From positions 62,001 to 126,000 of the forward strand of contig JAEZZR010000002.1 in NCBI GenBank assembly GCA_023418505.1: a DNA stretch of 64,000 bases. Direction: 5' to 3'. Made by a program: the position numbers and the translations under genes. The notes beneath the pieces were generated by a model. That model did no database searches. It saw only the letters and a program-made list of their open reading frames with translations, and was not told the DNA's origin. Shown one piece after another: positions 1-9,628 of this stretch (position 1 is the first letter of the stretch; the number at the start of each line of letters is the position of its first letter). The DNA is from Actinomycetes bacterium (GTDB lineage: Bacteria > Actinomycetota > Actinomycetes > Mycobacteriales > Mycobacteriaceae).

Positions 1-622
1 CCAACCCTCACGCGCTGCATTTTTACCCGGCGATGAAGCCCACCCCACCCTGGCATCACTATCGCCGGAGGAGTTTCTAATCCGCCGAGGAAACGTCGTA
101 CGCGAATCTCCCATTAAAGGAACGGTGCCCGCGGATCACGATCCCGAAGAGCTACTGCGCAGCCGCAAGGATGTGGCCGAAAACATCATGATTGTGGATT
201 TGGTGCGTCATGATCTCGGGCAGGTGGCCAACGTCGGCGGCGTGAAAGTTACGGATCTGCTTGCGATCCGCCCGGCGCCTGGCGTGTGGCATTTGGTCTC
301 TGAGGTAACCGCTGAGCTTCCCCCGAAGCTGACTCATCACGAGCTTATCGACGCCTGTTTCCCACCCGCCTCTGTTACCGGAACACCGAAACTGCGAGCA
401 GCAGAATTGCTGCGCGGGTGGGAGCTCCAACGCCGTGGCGTCCACTGTGGCGCGATTGGCGCTGCCGTTGGCGACGCGCTAGAGCTCAACGTCGCCATCC
501 GTACCGTGGAGTTTTATCCCGATTGCGTGGCAGCTGGTGTGGGCGGTGGAATCACGATCGATTCCACCCCCGAAGGTGAATGGCAAGAGATTCTGGCCAA
601 AGCCAGGCCGCTGCTGGGCTAG
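1..622 (+). CDS. pabB: Aminodeoxychorismate synthase component I, C-terminal part (partial)
   Basis: The reading frame is open from base 2, so the gene starts upstream of the window and only the C-terminal ~206 residues are present. They carry chorismate-binding-enzyme signatures: SPIKGT, an ENIMIVDLVRHDLG block, the segment ASVTGTPK and a late GVGGGI glycine motif. The family uses chorismate and ammonia to make 4-amino-4-deoxychorismate for folate synthesis. The His in VRHDLG, where Asn is common, still fits the family. An apparent GTG start at 125 is internal, because conserved SPIKGT lies just before it. Fusion to a PabA glutaminase domain cannot be judged. TrpE or a salicylate synthase is less likely but not excluded. 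Confidence 0.85.
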   Translation, partial: QPSRAAFLPGDEAHPTLASLSPEEFLIRRGNVVRESPIKGTVPADHDPEELLRSRKDVAENIMIVDLVRHDLGQVANVGGVKVTDLLAIRPAPGVWHLVSEVTAELPPKLTHHELIDACFPPASVTGTPKLRAAELLRGWELQRRGVHCGAIGAAVGDALELNVAIRTVEFYPDCVAAGVGGGITIDSTPEGEWQEILAKARPLLG

Positions 623-648
623 CTCTCTAGCGGCTAGCTCTTTATCGG

Positions 649-2421
649 CTAGCTCTCGGCCTCTGGATCCTTCTTGCGCTTAGCTTTCCGTGGCGTCTTG
701 GGCTTTTCTGGTCCCACACCCGGTTTGAAGCCAACGGGTTTATCCATCAGTGGTGGGCCAACTTCCATCATCTTGTTCTCACGCACCAAGCGCAGATAAC
801 TACGGCGCGCTTCGCGTTCCGCCTGATAAGTCGGATCTTGCTGCACGCCCTTGATCAGAGCCAGCATCATGATCACCACTACGATCATGAATGGCGAACC
901 AGACACGATGATGATGCGCTGCAGTGGCGTCAGGATCTCTTCGCCACCGGTGAGCAGCAAAGCCACAGCAATCAAGGTGGTCATCAGACCCCAGATGCCG
1001 GTGACAATCGGGGTTGGATTCACGCGACCCCGCTGGCTCATCGAGCCCATCACAGTGGAAGCAGAGTCTGCCGTGGTGATGAAGAACGTCGCCAGCAACA
1101 TAATCGTAAACGCAGAGATAATGCCTGGCCACGGCAGGTTACCCAAAAGCTCAAACAACATGGCCTCTGGGCGACCGTCGCCCCAAATGCTGCGATCGGT
1201 CTGTTCGAAATGAATTGCGGTGCCACCGAAGATCGCAAACCACAGCACAATCAAGCTGGAAGGCACTACTACGATGCCCACGACGAATTCTCGGATGGTG
1301 CGGCCACGGGAAATACGTGCCAAGAACATGCCCACGAATGGAGTCCAGGCAATCCACCAGACCCAGTAGAAGATCGTCCAGCCGGCCATCCAGTCGGCTA
1401 CGCCCGGGTCACTACTAGAGGCAGAACGTCCCAGCATCTCTGGCAGCTGCGAAATGAAATCACCAATAGACAGCGGGATGGTGTTCAGGATGAAGATGGT
1501 CGGCCCGAAGATCAGAATGAAGATCGACAACATCGCTGCAGTAGCCATGTTGAAGTTCGAAACCCACTGCACACCACGTGCCACACCAGACATCGCGGAT
1601 ACCAAGTAGCCCACCGACAGCAAGCCGATAATTACCAGCATCACGCCCACGGTGGCTTCTTTGATGGCACCAATTGATGCTGCACCGGCAGCGATCTGCG
1701 AGGCGCCCAAACCCAAAGACATCGCGGTACTAAAGACGGTGGCGAAGATAGCAAGAATGTCGATCAACTTGCCGATTGGCCCTTCCGCCCGTCGTACGCC
1801 AATCAACGGTGCACACGCCGCAGAGATCAGCTGCGGGCGACCCAGACGGAAAGTCGTATAAGCGATAGATACGCCAACGACGGCGTAAGTAGCCCAAGCA
1901 ATCGGACCAAAGTGCAGCAGGGTCTGTGCGAATGCAGTTCCTGTGTCCTCTGGTGGATGGCCTGGTACGCCGTCGCGGTAGTGAGACAAAGGCTCGTAGC
2001 CACCGTAGAACAGCAACCCGATGCCCATACCAGCTGCGAACATCATTGCGATCCAGCTGGGGGTGGAAAACTCTGGCAACTCGTCGTCGCGGCCTAATTT
2101 GATGTGGCCATAACGGGAAAATGCCAAGGCGATCATCACCGCGAAGAACACGGTTGCCATGATGATGAACAGCCAGCCGAAGTTGGTAACCAGAAATTCA
2201 AAGGCTGCGGTAGATGCTTCCTCGAATGGCTCCGGCAATCCGATCGCCCAGGTAGCGATACCAACAATGAACAACAGTGCCGGAATAGCAATCCACAGAT
2301 CAACCGTAGATTTCAGCTTCGCCCAGGCGCCTTGCGGATGCTCTTGTCCACCTGTGTACCGAGGCGCATCGTCACCGGTTGGTGGCGATGAAACCGAACT
2401 GGATTTCTTCGACTCGCTCAT
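649..2421 (-). CDS. BCCT family osmolyte transporter (first of a tandem pair)
   Basis: A 590-residue secondary transporter of the betaine/carnitine/choline family, with about 12 membrane segments. The glycine-rich unwound TM3 motif GMGIGLLFYG and the Trp-rich TM8 signature (FYWVWWIAWTPFVG, then [12 protein letters not shown]) are intact. GMGIG, rather than GMGID, is typical of sodium-coupled uptake of glycine betaine-like solutes. The C-terminal tail after the last membrane segment is long and strongly basic (KPKTPRKAKRKK), reminiscent of the osmosensing tail of BetP. A ribosome-binding site AAAGGA precedes the ATG. It lies 38 bp downstream of a homologous carrier on the same strand. The exact substrate (betaine, ectoine, proline or carnitine) cannot be told from sequence alone. 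Confidence 0.92.
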   Translation of the reverse strand: MSESKKSSSVSSPPTGDDAPRYTGGQEHPQGAWAKLKSTVDLWIAIPALLFIVGIATWAIGLPEPFEEASTAAFEFLVTNFGWLFIIMATVFFAVMIALAFSRYGHIKLGRDDELPEFSTPSWIAMMFAAGMGIGLLFYGGYEPLSHYRDGVPGHPPEDTGTAFAQTLLHFGPIAWATYAVVGVSIAYTTFRLGRPQLISAACAPLIGVRRAEGPIGKLIDILAIFATVFSTAMSLGLGASQIAAGAASIGAIKEATVGVMLVIIGLLSVGYLVSAMSGVARGVQWVSNFNMATAAMLSIFILIFGPTIFILNTIPLSIGDFISQLPEMLGRSASSSDPGVADWMAGWTIFYWVWWIAWTPFVGMFLARISRGRTIREFVVGIVVVPSSLIVLWFAIFGGTAIHFEQTDRSIWGDGRPEAMLFELLGNLPWPGIISAFTIMLLATFFITTADSASTVMGSMSQRGRVNPTPIVTGIWGLMTTLIAVALLLTGGEEILTPLQRIIIVSGSPFMIVVVIMMLALIKGVQQDPTYQAEREARRSYLRLVRENKMMEVGPPLMDKPVGFKPGVGPEKPKTPRKAKRKKDPEAES

Positions 2422-2459
2422 CGGAGTTTTCCTTTATTTACTTAGGGTTAGAGGGATAT

Positions 2460-4154
2460 TTATTCAGTTGCGTGCGCTTGGTTGTGAGGAGTTCGGCGCA
2501 GACGACGCGCATCCCGCTGCGCTTCCATTTCCGAGATCCGACGCTCGCGTGCCATGCGTAGTGCAAAACGACGCTGCTCGCGTTCGTCGAGGTACAACGG
2601 ATCTTCGCTGAGGCCTTTCACCAGCGACACCATCAAAGCCAGGATAACCACAACGAATGGGCTAGCGGCCAAAATAGTCATGTTCTGTAGGTTGCCCAAA
2701 GCATCTGGACCACCCGTGACCAACAGGATGATGGCGATAGTTGCGGTAGACAGACCCCACATGGCGGTAACCGGGCGGGAAGCGACCTCACGGCCGTGCT
2801 GGCTCATGGTGCCCATCACCGTAGAGGCAGAGTCTGCCGAGGTAATGAAGAACGTTGCCAGCAAAACTGCCGCCAGTACCGAAGCGATGCTGCCCAGTGG
2901 CATCGTGCCCAGCAGTGCGAAGAGCTGGTTTTCAGCGTTGCCGTCACCCCAAATGGATTCACCAATCTGCTCGAGGTGGATTGCAGTGCCACCGAAGATC
3001 GAGAACCACACCAACGAAACTGCCGATGGAACGAGTACCACGGTGAAGACGAATTCGCGGATCGTGCGGCCACGCGAAATGCGGGCGATGAACATACCCA
3101 CGAATGGCGACCAAGAAACCCACCATGCCCAATAGAAGATGGTCCAACCGCTCAACCAATCGCCGGCGGTGCCATCCGCAGAGTTAGAGGTACGCGCTGC
3201 CATCTCGAAGAACTGAGACAAGTAGGTGTTCGCAGCCGTTGGGATCATGTTCAAGATGATCACAGTAGGGCCGACTACCAAGACGAAGACAGCCAAAATC
3301 AGAGCTGCCACCATGTTGAAGTTCGATACGTACTGGATGCCGCGACCCACACCAGACAAAGCAGACAGCAAGAATGCCACACCAAGTACGCAGATAATGG
3401 TGATCCACAGACCAGTGGACGATTCTTCAATTACACCGATGTTCTGCAAACCAGCAGAAATCTGCATTACGCCCAAGCCCAGGGAAGCTGCCGTACCAAA
3501 GACCGTGGCGAAGATAGCCAGCACGTCGATAGTCTTACCCAGCCAACCTTCAGCGCGGCGCACACCGATCAGCGGGATGAACGCAGCGGAAATCAACTGC
3601 TTGCGGCCCAATCGGTAGGTGCCATAAGCAATAGCCAAGCCCACAATCGCGTAAAGAGACCAAGGATGCAGCGTCCAGTGGAACATGGTGGTTGCCATCG
3701 CGGTGCCGACTTCTTTTTCTTCATGGTTCGGCACACCATCGCGATAGAAATTCAGTGGCTCGGCTACACCGTAGAACATCAAACCGATGCCCATACCGGC
3801 GGCGAACATCATCGCAATCCAGCTCGGCGTGGAAAATTCGGGCGATTCGGCATCTTTGCCCAGGCGAATGTGTCCGAACTTCGATAGTGCGATACCGAAG
3901 ATGAAGAACACGAAAATGGTTCCGGCCAGCACGAACAACCAACCAAGGTTGCCCACTACCCATCCCAGGGATTCGCTAGCGAAGGACGAAAATCCTTCGC
4001 CATCTGCCAAGCCCCAGATGACAATGGCCAAGACCAGCACCACCGCAGGGATCGTCACCCCGAGGTTTAGCGCTGGTGCAGTTTCTTCGTCAGCCGAAGG
4101 CGTTGGTGGAACATCTTCGTATGACTCGATTCTCACTTCTTGCTGGTCATCCAT
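2460..4154 (-). CDS. BCCT family osmolyte transporter (second of a tandem pair)
   Basis: A 564-residue paralogue of the downstream carrier. It has the TM3 motif [10 protein letters not shown], followed by [11 protein letters not shown], and the TM8 signature [14 protein letters not shown] with [12 protein letters not shown]. These predict Na+-coupled uptake of a quaternary ammonium compatible solute across the cytoplasmic membrane. The N-terminal tail is acidic and the C-terminal ~40 residues are Arg-rich ([12 protein letters not shown]), as in osmoregulated BCCT carriers. No strong ribosome-binding site precedes the ATG, so the start is less certain than that of its neighbour. The pair looks like an old duplication, since the tails and several substrate-region residues differ. 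The 177-bp region upstream holds no gene and presumably the promoter. Confidence 0.92.
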   Translation of the reverse strand: MDDQQEVRIESYEDVPPTPSADEETAPALNLGVTIPAVVLVLAIVIWGLADGEGFSSFASESLGWVVGNLGWLFVLAGTIFVFFIFGIALSKFGHIRLGKDAESPEFSTPSWIAMMFAAGMGIGLMFYGVAEPLNFYRDGVPNHEEKEVGTAMATTMFHWTLHPWSLYAIVGLAIAYGTYRLGRKQLISAAFIPLIGVRRAEGWLGKTIDVLAIFATVFGTAASLGLGVMQISAGLQNIGVIEESSTGLWITIICVLGVAFLLSALSGVGRGIQYVSNFNMVAALILAVFVLVVGPTVIILNMIPTAANTYLSQFFEMAARTSNSADGTAGDWLSGWTIFYWAWWVSWSPFVGMFIARISRGRTIREFVFTVVLVPSAVSLVWFSIFGGTAIHLEQIGESIWGDGNAENQLFALLGTMPLGSIASVLAAVLLATFFITSADSASTVMGTMSQHGREVASRPVTAMWGLSTATIAIILLVTGGPDALGNLQNMTILAASPFVVVILALMVSLVKGLSEDPLYLDEREQRRFALRMARERRISEMEAQRDARRLRRTPHNQAHATE

Positions 4155-4331
4155 TCTTTTAACGTGACCAGAAACTAGGAGTTATTTCAAATGGAAACTG
4201 AAAAATCGCCTGGAAAAGGCACTAAATATGGGCGAATAAGCAAACTCTGCAGGTGGTTAAGGTTTCTATAGCTACTGTTCAGCTAGGAAATGCGCACGGT
4301 TTGATTACAATTCCTTAACGATTTCTCATAA

Positions 4332-5195
4332 TTACTGCTCGCGACGTGAAATCACCGCGTCGTAGAGCTGCCTATGCTTGGCCAATCCAGCAATCGCAGC
4401 CACTTCCTTACACGCATCTTTGAGCTTCATGCCGGCGCCCACGCGCTGCTCGACGTGCTCGACCAGCTCGTCGATAGGCACTTGTACCGGATCATTAGTA
4501 CTGCCTTCGATCACTACGGTGATTTCGCCGCGCACGCCGTCGGCAGCCCAATCGGCGAGTTCCTGCAAGGTACCCCGCCGGGTTTCCTCGTAGAGCTTGG
4601 TGAGCTCCCTACTCACCGCCGCGCGACGCCCACCACCGAGAATCTCGGCTGCATCTGCCAGAGTGGTAGCCAAGCGATGCGGGGATTCGAAGAAGCACAC
4701 GGCGCGGTGCTCAGTCTTCAGGCTTTCCAACCAACTACGTCGGGCACCGGATTTGCGCGGCGCAAAACCATCGAAACAAAAGTGCCCCACACGCAAACCC
4801 GATAATGCCAAGGCAGTGGTTACGGCGCTCGGCCCTGGCAGGCAGGTCACTGGGAGGTTTTCGTCGTGACCGGCAGCCACTACCGCCAAGCCCGGATCAG
4901 AGACCACCGGCATCCCTGCGTCGGTGACCACCAACACGCGTTTGCCAGCACGGGCGGCGGTGAGCAGCTCGTCGATACGCGCTTGCTCGTTGTGATCGAA
5001 ATTCGACACCACCCGGCCGGTGATCTCTACGCCCAGCGCGTGGGCGAGGTTAAACGTGCGCCGAGTATCTTCCGCCGCAATCACATCTGCCTGCGCCAAC
5101 GCAGCGCACAACCGTGGCGAAGCATCAGCAATATTGCCCAAAGGCGTGGCCGCCAGCGTAATACCTGCCACCATTTCCGACGAAGAATCCGACAT
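4332..5195 (-). CDS. rsmI: 16S rRNA (cytidine1402-2'-O)-methyltransferase RsmI
   Basis: A tetrapyrrole-methylase-fold enzyme that uses SAM to 2'-O-methylate C1402 of 16S rRNA in the decoding centre. Visible signatures are the N-terminal LAATPLGNIADASPRL, AEDTRRT, VVTDAGMPVVSDPG and the SAM-site LPGPSAVTTALALSGL. The open frame extends upstream to 5396, but that extension is low-complexity and lies over the pmt leader. Plausible ATG starts are 5204, 5195 and 5174. I use 5195 (287 residues), which suits the usual length; none has a clear ribosome-binding site. It is divergent from pmt, an arrangement common in corynebacteria. Confidence 0.9.
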   Translation of the reverse strand: MSDSSSEMVAGITLAATPLGNIADASPRLCAALAQADVIAAEDTRRTFNLAHALGVEITGRVVSNFDHNEQARIDELLTAARAGKRVLVVTDAGMPVVSDPGLAVVAAGHDENLPVTCLPGPSAVTTALALSGLRVGHFCFDGFAPRKSGARRSWLESLKTEHRAVCFFESPHRLATTLADAAEILGGGRRAAVSRELTKLYEETRRGTLQELADWAADGVRGEITVVIEGSTNDPVQVPIDELVEHVEQRVGAGMKLKDACKEVAAIAGLAKHRQLYDAVISRREQ

Positions 5196-5259
5196 GGCTT
5201 TCATGCTAGCGTCCGATTGGGGCTTTGCCTGCACGCTGCGGTGGTTATGCTTGTCTCTT

Positions 5260-6825
5260 GTGTCCACCTCTGCCGTGAGAGCCGGCGCCGAGCCGAAGCT
5301 GTCGAAACCGCCGAAGCCGGCTAAGCCGCCGAAGCCGTTGCGCACCCCCGAGCCACTGACCCGCATGCATTGGTGGATTTTTGGTGTCTTGGGCACGTTG
5401 GCTGCACTTTCGCGCCTGGTGATGTTGGGCTACCCCACCCATAGTGGAACGCCGCTGTTCGACGAAAAACACTACGTCCCCCAAGCGTGGCAGATCCTGC
5501 AGTCTGGCCATGGGCTGCCGTTTCCGTTTTCCAGTGGCATTGAGGATAACCCCGGCTATGGCCTGATCGTCCACCCTCCGGTGGCTAAGCAGGTGATGGC
5601 TATTGGCCAGTGGCTGTTTGCGGATTCTGCGGTGGGTTGGCGTTTTATGTCCGCGGTTTTCGGCATCGCAGTGGTGCTCATGATTACGGATCTGACCCGC
5701 CGGATCACGGGCTCACATCTGGCGATGCTGGTTGCTGGTGGTTATGCGGTAGTCGATGGCGTGCTGCTGGTGACGTCTCGCTCTGGCATGTTGGACATGA
5801 TCCAAACCGGCTTCATCATCGCCGGCGTCTGGCTGCTGATGGTGGATCGGGATCAGACGGCACGACGTTTGCACCAGTGGCGTGACATGCCTGACGACGA
5901 TACTCGCCTCGGGCCGTACCTGGGTTGGCGGTGGTGGCGCTTGGCAGCCGGAGTGATGTTTGGCCTGGCACTCGGGGTGAAATGGTCGGGCTTGTATTAC
6001 ATCGCGGCCTTTGGCTTGTTCAGTGTGTTTTCCGATTTGGTAGACCGCAAGCGTGCCGGAGTGCAATTGCCTACGTGGGCTGCATTGGCCAAGGACACCT
6101 TGCCCGCACTCCGCGACCTGGTACTAGCGCCGTTGATGGTCTACGTGCTGTCGTGGCGCTCGTGGTTTGCCGAAGAGACTTCCGTCTACCGGCACTTACC
6201 CGCCGATAAGCGCGATCTGCCTTTCGAGTTACCTACCTGGCTACCCGATTCCTTGGCTAATTACCTGCACTATCAGTCTGGTGTGCTGGAGTTCCATGGT
6301 TCGCTAACCACCTCTACCGGCCATAATCACCCCTGGGAATCAAAGCCCTGGGAATGGTTGGTCTCGTGGCGTCCGATTCTGTACTACTCCGCCGAAAACA
6401 CCTGCATGGGCGAGCGCAAATGCGACGCCTGGCTGATGCTGTTCGGCACTCCCCCGATCTGGTGGCTGCTAGTACCAGTAATGCTGTGGGCGATGTGGCG
6501 CTACTTAGCGCGTCGCGATGGCCGGTTTGCGGTGCCGGTGATCGGCTTTATCGCCTCTTGGCTGCCGTGGGTGATCGCTTTCGATCGGCAGATGTATTTC
6601 TTCTATGCCACGGCATTGATTCCATTTGTACTGATTGCCTACGGCATCATCGCAGCGGATCTAGTGAAGTGGACGCCACGTGGCAAACCGATAGGCCAAA
6701 TCTTGGTAGCAATTCACATCGGCTTGGTAATTTGCGGCTTCCTATTTTGGATGCCGTTGCTCTACGCGATTCCACTCCCCGAACCGCTATTCAACCTAAT
6801 GTTCTGGCTGCCCAGCTGGAGTTAA
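5260..6825 (+). CDS. pmt: Protein O-mannosyltransferase (GT39), Pmt
   Basis: A polytopic membrane glycosyltransferase of family GT39, which moves mannose from polyprenyl-phosphate-mannose to Ser/Thr of secreted proteins. The first periplasmic loop carries the acidic motif FDEKHYVPQAW, expected at the active site. About ten hydrophobic segments follow, with a C-terminal PMT_4TMC-type block (LPWVIAFDRQMYFFYATALI). The frame is open from 5020. I place the start at GTG 5260, giving about 521 residues, as usual for actinobacterial Pmt, and an N-terminus that runs through a Pro/Lys-rich cytoplasmic stretch into the first membrane helix near 5365. TTG 5251, GTG 5275 and ATG 5365 remain possible. Confidence 0.88.
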   Translation: MSTSAVRAGAEPKLSKPPKPAKPPKPLRTPEPLTRMHWWIFGVLGTLAALSRLVMLGYPTHSGTPLFDEKHYVPQAWQILQSGHGLPFPFSSGIEDNPGYGLIVHPPVAKQVMAIGQWLFADSAVGWRFMSAVFGIAVVLMITDLTRRITGSHLAMLVAGGYAVVDGVLLVTSRSGMLDMIQTGFIIAGVWLLMVDRDQTARRLHQWRDMPDDDTRLGPYLGWRWWRLAAGVMFGLALGVKWSGLYYIAAFGLFSVFSDLVDRKRAGVQLPTWAALAKDTLPALRDLVLAPLMVYVLSWRSWFAEETSVYRHLPADKRDLPFELPTWLPDSLANYLHYQSGVLEFHGSLTTSTGHNHPWESKPWEWLVSWRPILYYSAENTCMGERKCDAWLMLFGTPPIWWLLVPVMLWAMWRYLARRDGRFAVPVIGFIASWLPWVIAFDRQMYFFYATALIPFVLIAYGIIAADLVKWTPRGKPIGQILVAIHIGLVICGFLFWMPLLYAIPLPEPLFNLMFWLPSWS

Positions 6826-6847
6826 TCGCTACCGGGGTGAGGTTCGC

Positions 6848-7618
6848 TTACGACGGTGGCACACCCCGAATTGGGCTGCCAGCTGCTGCGCGCCAGGCAC
6901 CTGCAATAGCAGCCGGTGTGTAACCACCCAACCACACCATGGCCAGCACCACAGCCGAGGCAATCATTAACGCCAGTGCCCCAATCGTGGCTGGCTGGAT
7001 GCCACTGATTACCCATTCGATGGTGCTAAAGCCAGTAGAGAACATCGCAATCGCACCATAAACCGGAGCAATCCCCGCAGCCACGCGTGTACGCCACGCT
7101 GCCCACAGCAATCCGGCACCCAGCGCAATTCGGATGGCTGCCATTTGAGCGGCATAGCCGCCTAGCTCTTCGCCAACGTTGGCTGCTGCCACGCCTAAGG
7201 TGGTGCCACCCCAAATAATCCAAATGAAACCCAGCACGACAAGCACTGTGCGGGCAGTTCCGGACATAATCCGCCACCGTCGCGCCCGAGCCCGACGTTT
7301 GGGCTCTACACTGGCTAGGATTTTTTCTTCGAGTAGCTCATCGCGAGCAGTTGCTGGATCGGCATCGTTCGTAGGCACATTGTCGGAGCCGACTTCTGCT
7401 TCTTCAATTCCAGCATCCGTGACAGGGTCAGATTTCTCGGATACTCGATCTTGCACTGCATGAATTAGTAAAGACCGGTTCAGCGAAACCGTACGTTCAA
7501 ACCACAGCTGGCAGTCTTTGCAAATACTTAAGTGTGCGTCTACTACGTCGTCGGCAATTCCGGGATCTTCCCCATCCAGCCGGGCTGATAACGCGGCCTG
7601 AATTGCATCACATTCCAT
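6848..7618 (-). CDS. Zinc-finger (anti-sigma-like) membrane protein
   Basis: A 256-residue protein whose N-terminus has a zf-HC2/ZAS-type motif: Cys3 and, further on, H-x3-C-x2-C in AHLSICKDC. This module binds zinc in anti-sigma factors. An acidic linker and a basic segment (KRRARARRWR) come next, then four to five hydrophobic helices (VLVVLGFIWIIW, AAIRIALGAGLLWA, LALMIASAVVLAMVWLGG). It is therefore probably an integral membrane protein with a cytoplasmic zinc finger. A GAGGTAG ribosome-binding site supports the ATG. No sigma-factor gene lies next to it, so any cognate sigma factor would be elsewhere. Function unproven. Confidence 0.7.
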   Translation of the reverse strand: MECDAIQAALSARLDGEDPGIADDVVDAHLSICKDCQLWFERTVSLNRSLLIHAVQDRVSEKSDPVTDAGIEEAEVGSDNVPTNDADPATARDELLEEKILASVEPKRRARARRWRIMSGTARTVLVVLGFIWIIWGGTTLGVAAANVGEELGGYAAQMAAIRIALGAGLLWAAWRTRVAAGIAPVYGAIAMFSTGFSTIEWVISGIQPATIGALALMIASAVVLAMVWLGGYTPAAIAGAWRAAAGSPIRGVPPS

Positions 7619-7642
7619 AACGTCTGCTACCTCAACGCAATA

Positions 7643-8047
7643 TCAGCTGGAAAATACACGATCCAAGCTAAACCGCCCCGAGCCAAAGACCGCCACCATC
7701 AGCAAACCACCGATCAGCGCGAGCACAAGTTCAGCACCATTGTCACGCACAAACAAGCCGTTACCAAGATGCACTGCCCACCAGGCACCCAGCATCTGAA
7801 TGATGAAAATACCGGCCACAGCAGGTGCCAGCAGGCCTACGATCAGCAGTGCGCCACCGATAAGCTCTAAAAGTGCGACCAACCAAACCGTCAGCTCTGC
7901 TTGGGGGATTCCGCTTGCGACGAAATAGCCCGTCGTCTTATCGACGCCGGTCAGAAATAGCTTGTCCCATCCATGTGCCACGAAGATGACGCCAAGGATC
8001 AATCGCAGAACAAGCAAAGCTCCATCACGTACACCTGGGCGATCCAT
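7643..8047 (-). CDS. DoxX family membrane protein
   Basis: A 134-residue protein with four hydrophobic segments and the DoxX-family N-terminus (LLVLRLILGVIFVAHGWDKL), followed by FVASGIPQ, ALLELIGGALLIVGLL and GAWWAVHLGNG. DoxX-like proteins are small membrane proteins linked in other bacteria to thiosulfate/quinone redox reactions or oxidative-stress membrane complexes; the role here is not established. It sits between GlpR and the zinc-finger protein on the same strand, with gaps of about 21-24 bp, so all three may be cotranscribed. The preceding bases offer only a weak ribosome-binding site. Confidence 0.82.
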   Translation of the reverse strand: MDRPGVRDGALLVLRLILGVIFVAHGWDKLFLTGVDKTTGYFVASGIPQAELTVWLVALLELIGGALLIVGLLAPAVAGIFIIQMLGAWWAVHLGNGLFVRDNGAELVLALIGGLLMVAVFGSGRFSLDRVFSS

Positions 8048-8068
8048 GCGGCTAATGCTACCCGAACG

Positions 8069-9511
8069 CTATCCGGCGAAACGATCGCCGTGATCGCGGC
8101 TTGGTCGCACCGAACGTAAGTGGTGATCTGCTGGCTCGGCGGTTTCGAGCTCTAGTTCTTCTGGCTCTAAACCGAAATCGGCAGCAGATGCGAATGGCAG
8201 GTCGGCGAAATCAGCTGCTTCGTCGTCAAGCTCTACTACTACTGCTCCTGGACGGCGCAGACGCTGTGGTACACCGAGCTCGTCGTCTTCGTAATTGCGC
8301 ACGCCTAAGCGAGCCATCTTGATGCGCTGGATGCGGCGGGCGTTGAGCTCGCGTTCCGCGATCACCGTGCGCCGCAGAGTAACCAGGTAGACGGTCAAGA
8401 TTGCCACTCCTGCCAGTGGCAGCCACCAAGTCCAACCGCCGAAGAAGAAGCCAACTGCAGTAGCAATCACTACCGCCATCACCAGGATCATTACGCTGCG
8501 GCGCCGGCGATCATAGCGAGTCGCTGCGTAACGCTGTGCTGCCTCTGGATCGAAGCCACCGCGACCACGGCGACGCTCGGCGAAAGCGAGATCTTCCTCG
8601 GTCAGATCATCTTCGGTGAGCTCTTCTTGCACGAAGTGATCGCGCGATTGAGGCTCGGTGTCTTCGGCGAGCTCTTCGGACTGGGACTCGGGCTCGGCTA
8701 CATCGTCTTCATCAGCTTCATCGTCTTCGACAATGCCCATACCCATGGCATCTTCGAGCACCAAACGTGGATCTTCTTCAACCGTGCGAGTAACTTCATC
8801 GCGACTTTGATCGGCTCGGGTCTGCGAGGCACGGTTCAAGCTAGTGACGTTCTGACGACCTGCTTGCTCTGTGTCTTCCTGGTTCGAGTCTTCCTGCTCT
8901 GTGTCTTCCTGGTCCGAAGCGGTCGCAGCTTCAAGATCTGCTTCCGACGATTCTTCGGCACTAGAAGCGTCAGCGCTCGCGGCTTGGTTACCTTCAGCGG
9001 CCTCAGCCTCAGCCTCATCGTCAGTGATAGCCACAATTTCACCGGTAACTGGTGCATCGTCGCCGAGGTCTAGTTCCTCATCGGCATCGTTTTTACGTCC
9101 GAAAGTCCGCGCTAGGCGGCGGCGTGCCACTTCCAAGCTGGCGGTCGAAGCGGATTCATCAGTGTCGTCAATCAGCACTAATTCTTGACTATCAGTGGCG
9201 TGGTCACTCTCGGGCGCAGATGGCTGAGCATTAGTTTCCTTGGCGCCGTCGTCGGCAGCGTTGTCAACGAGCTCTGCATCAACGAGCTCCACGTCGTCCT
9301 GATTGTCCTCCCGCGCGCGACGCACATCGCGCTGCGAAAACGTAGGCTTGCGACGCGAACGAGTCACCTCATCGCCACCCCGGTGAAGCAGGCGCGTCTT
9401 ACCCAACGCATCTGAGGTGCGGCGGATCGGCTCCCGATCACTGACCACCAACGGAGCCAGCACAAAGAGCCAAACCACCACAAACAGCACCAGCAGCAGT
9501 GAGGTTGACAT
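8069..9511 (-). CDS. glpR: GlpR, membrane receptor for the gephyrin-like protein Glp
   Basis: A 480-residue protein with an N-terminal membrane helix (residues ~3-23), a long acidic Glu/Asp/Ser-rich cytoplasmic region (~85-310), a basic patch, two closely spaced helices (~345-385) and a conserved tail with RIKMARLGVRNYEDDELG. This architecture and its place beside rimJ and a moeA-like gene match GlpR of Corynebacterium glutamicum, the receptor that links Glp and FtsZ to the membrane at the septum; SepX of Streptomyces is a related protein. The ribosome-binding site TAGGAGGT is strong. The acidic region contains a 19-bp direct DNA repeat encoding similar EDTEQED peptides. The assignment rests on synteny and architecture. 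Confidence 0.75.
   Translation of the reverse strand: MSTSLLLVLFVVVWLFVLAPLVVSDREPIRRTSDALGKTRLLHRGGDEVTRSRRKPTFSQRDVRRAREDNQDDVELVDAELVDNAADDGAKETNAQPSAPESDHATDSQELVLIDDTDESASTASLEVARRRLARTFGRKNDADEELDLGDDAPVTGEIVAITDDEAEAEAAEGNQAASADASSAEESSEADLEAATASDQEDTEQEDSNQEDTEQAGRQNVTSLNRASQTRADQSRDEVTRTVEEDPRLVLEDAMGMGIVEDDEADEDDVAEPESQSEELAEDTEPQSRDHFVQEELTEDDLTEEDLAFAERRRGRGGFDPEAAQRYAATRYDRRRRSVMILVMAVVIATAVGFFFGGWTWWLPLAGVAILTVYLVTLRRTVIAERELNARRIQRIKMARLGVRNYEDDELGVPQRLRRPGAVVVELDDEAADFADLPFASAADFGLEPEELELETAEPADHHLRSVRPSRDHGDRFAG
8865..8913. repeat. 19-bp direct repeat inside glpR
   Basis: TGCTCTGTGTCTTCCTGGT occurs at 8865-8883 and again at 8895-8913, a period of 30 bp (ten codons). It encodes repeated Glu/Asp/Gln-rich peptide in the disordered region of GlpR. 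Length change by slippage here would keep the reading frame. Confidence 0.9.
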
Positions 9512-9628
9512 TCACGGACCTCCTACAAAAGACAACAAAAGCCACAACAGCTAACTTTTCCCAGGGTAATGGCAATTGAAAGCGATGCGGCTAAGGCACG
9601 CCGCGGATTTCGTTGCCGTGGCCACTAA

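Noticed and set aside
838..1677. Long + strand frame (about 280 codons) across the first BCCT gene
   Set aside because: It lies fully antisense to a strongly conserved transporter, has a His/Gln/Arg-rich composition typical of reverse-frame translations and no ribosome-binding site.
2796..3887. 364-codon + strand frame across the second BCCT gene
   Set aside because: Antisense shadow of a conserved gene with odd composition.
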